A stretch of DNA of 64,000 nucleotides from Hermodice carunculata (lineage: Eukaryota; Annelida; Polychaeta; Eunicida; Amphinomidae). The position numbers and the translations under genes are program-made. A model generated the notes under the pieces. It made no database searches and was not told the origin of the DNA. It saw nothing but the letters and a program-made list of their open reading frames with translations. Positions 62,046 through 64,000 of this stretch are shown piece after piece; position 1 is the first letter of the stretch; the number at the start of each line of letters is the position of its first letter. The DNA lies in NCBI GenBank assembly GCA_964020975.1, contig OZ026618.1, forward strand, positions 38,764,390 through 38,828,389, written 5' to 3'.

Positions 62046-64000
62046 CGATGTTTGCTACGTTTTGTACAAATATCAACTCAACTTGAGCAAATGGTATTGT
62101 TTGAGAGGCAAATGATCAACATCAAAGGCCTTTGAAGCTTGTTTTCTCAGAAAGGATAATAGGACGAGAGCCCCACCTAAGAATGGTTATTCCAAGAAAA
62201 CGGCTGGGCGAAATTTAATCTGGTTAACGGCTTTTGCTTCTTTAATGTCTGAACTGCATAAACTATTCAGCGATTTTCTAAACTTTGCTTCGTTCTTTTT
62301 CTATGAAATGAAGAAAATGAACATCTTGAAAATCAAAGGGAAAATTGAAACGTCAAACTTTGAGGATGGATAACAGAAAAATGAAACCAAACATAAAATA
62401 TCGCAGGATCGTTTTTTGTTGCCAATATGTCAGGATTAAGATCCAAGTGTAATTATGATTTTATCACAAATAATTAGTGACTTATATCGACATTTATGGG
62501 GTGGATGCTTTGCGGTCAACTTTCAATTGTTCATTCAACAATTTACATCACAGATACCCAAATACGGAACATATAAATTCTTTGGAGTATGACGAGTACA
62601 CACATATATGATATGTTATTCTAACGCAAATACATTTTGAGCTAGGATTGACTAAAAGTGGGATTTATTTTTGGTGTCTTACCTGTCCTTAAGGTAACGT
62701 GAGACCTCAAGCATTGCTTGCAGTTCTTGTGTCATAAGAGTCATTTCTTACTTCTGCAAACTGATGATCATTTGTTTCCGAGTATACATATACGAACAGA
62801 CTTGATAGCATTTATATACACAACTCATTTAGACATAATTCAAACATGAAGGAAGATTTCATATGAGCCAATAATAAATATTTTAATCTTGTCAAACTTG
62901 AATTGACAGAGTACTTGGAAAATTATATAAGTTCATGTAGTGATTCCCTTTACCATGAGCGCTCAGTACATTTAATATTCTCTGAGTTTACTTCAAATGA
63001 TCTCACTCTTGACCTCAAACCGCATGACCAAGAAAGGCAATCCAAAGTAAACCATTCATAAAACCAACCTGTCTTGACATTGATGTCGATATATCAACAT
63101 TCAGACGTACTTACCGTATTAAACTACGAGATACATTAGTCGCAGCGAACTACATTCCTTTAACTGGGATGATAATTTGTAATCAGGAAATTGGCATATT
63201 TACAACGCAAGAAAATTTACACTTGCTATTGTAGCTCACAGACAATGTAATTGGGCAAGTAATTATGGACATGTGATTATATCTTTAACAAATTCATATT
63301 ATGTCTTCAAGCAAAAAGAATCTTTCCGACTACCTAAATTAGCCCCAATCGTCTGGTGATTATGTAAATCTGGCCATGCGATGAACACAAAGCCTTAATC
63401 TAGGTATATTATAGCTTTACTTGATGTATTCCTCAACAGCTTCAGCCGAGTCCTTACAAGACAACTATCAAAATGCATTTAAGCCACTGTGCCATATTGC
63501 TAATCATTGATACTTTGTTCAAACTTTCCAAGTATTACTTGTTTCATTCCTTATATTCAGAAAGAATATTCTATTTCAGACTCAGAATCCCACCAAATGC
63601 CGCACGAGAGACTTTTTCTGCCTTGCGCAAATAATCTGCTCCACACCAAACTCCACTATGCACTCATTTACTTTGCCTTATTTTTTAAAATGACTACCAA
63701 TAATGACAATATCATTTTTATACATTAGACAGTATCCACCTTGAGAGCAAATGTAATCTAATTTATATTCATGCGTTAACTTGTAGATCGGCTTTGGCAG
63801 AAATTAATGGAAGTGGAATTATTGTATAGCTGAAAAACATATTTATAACATCGAAGTAGATATACCCTGAAGGGGGCCTTATTTCCCCTAGCTCCACCCG
63901 ATTGCTGCTGGCATGAAAGGCCATATAAATATTTACAAATCATGCGAAAACAAAATTATTCAGGAAAAGATAAATAGAGTACAATTTAAAGTGTGTCGAC
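62046..64000. other. No gene recognised
   Basis: AT-rich sequence. The only plus-strand frame above 70 residues (63,507-63,728) has no known domain. Confidence 0.5.

Overview
This is an AT-rich animal nuclear window. The evidence is an intron with normal splice signals, LINE, Penelope-like, Tc1 and hAT-type mobile elements, many microsatellites, and two assembly gaps of exactly 200 N. The one clear host gene is an Ebony-type beta-alanyl amine synthase. Together with the tetranucleotide-plus-core-repeat elements, it suggests a marine invertebrate. I cannot fix the phylum from sequence alone.

Layout: 1-4.6 kb is non-coding with degenerate ~500-bp-family repeats. 4.7-8.7 kb is a decayed L1/Tx1-like LINE (+), followed by a TATA/poly(A) block at 8.9 kb. 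10.9-11.8 kb is a dead Tc1 transposase. 12.0-13.0 kb is repeat running into gap 1. 14.4-20.2 kb is a composite element with ~170-bp terminal inverted repeats. It holds two pieces of a Cys-rich-tail protein on the minus strand, separated by a Penelope-like reverse transcriptase. 20.3-21.3 kb is a GC-richer, unrecognised, coding-like block. 24.5-26.9 kb is a CR1-like LINE (-). 28.2-29.7 kb holds two MITE copies. 33.1-34.1 kb is an element with a hairpin end, a CGGT repeat and ~147-bp core repeats. 38.8-41.7 kb is a large ~500-bp tandem array.

42.8-46.5 kb (-) is the Ebony homologue, an adenylation-carrier-acyltransferase enzyme made from a 2.4-kb exon and a short last exon that join in phase to give about 894 residues. 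Gap 2 lies in its intron, and a compound microsatellite starts 11 bases past its stop.

48.3-57.6 kb is a fossil Ty3/Gypsy-like LTR element, broken many times. Its recognisable parts are unusual: a helix-hairpin-helix (ComEA-like) segment before the capsid region, then zinc knuckle, protease-like and integrase parts, then a C2H2 zinc finger and a TatD (TATDN2-like) nuclease region before the 3' terminal repeat. That repeat carries a nested hAT-type MITE. 58.0-60.6 kb is a 1.3-kb tandem duplication. The rest, to 64 kb, shows no gene I can support.

The two best candidates for something under-described are the integrase element carrying HhH and TatD parts, and the long-TIR element carrying the Cys-rich-tail protein.
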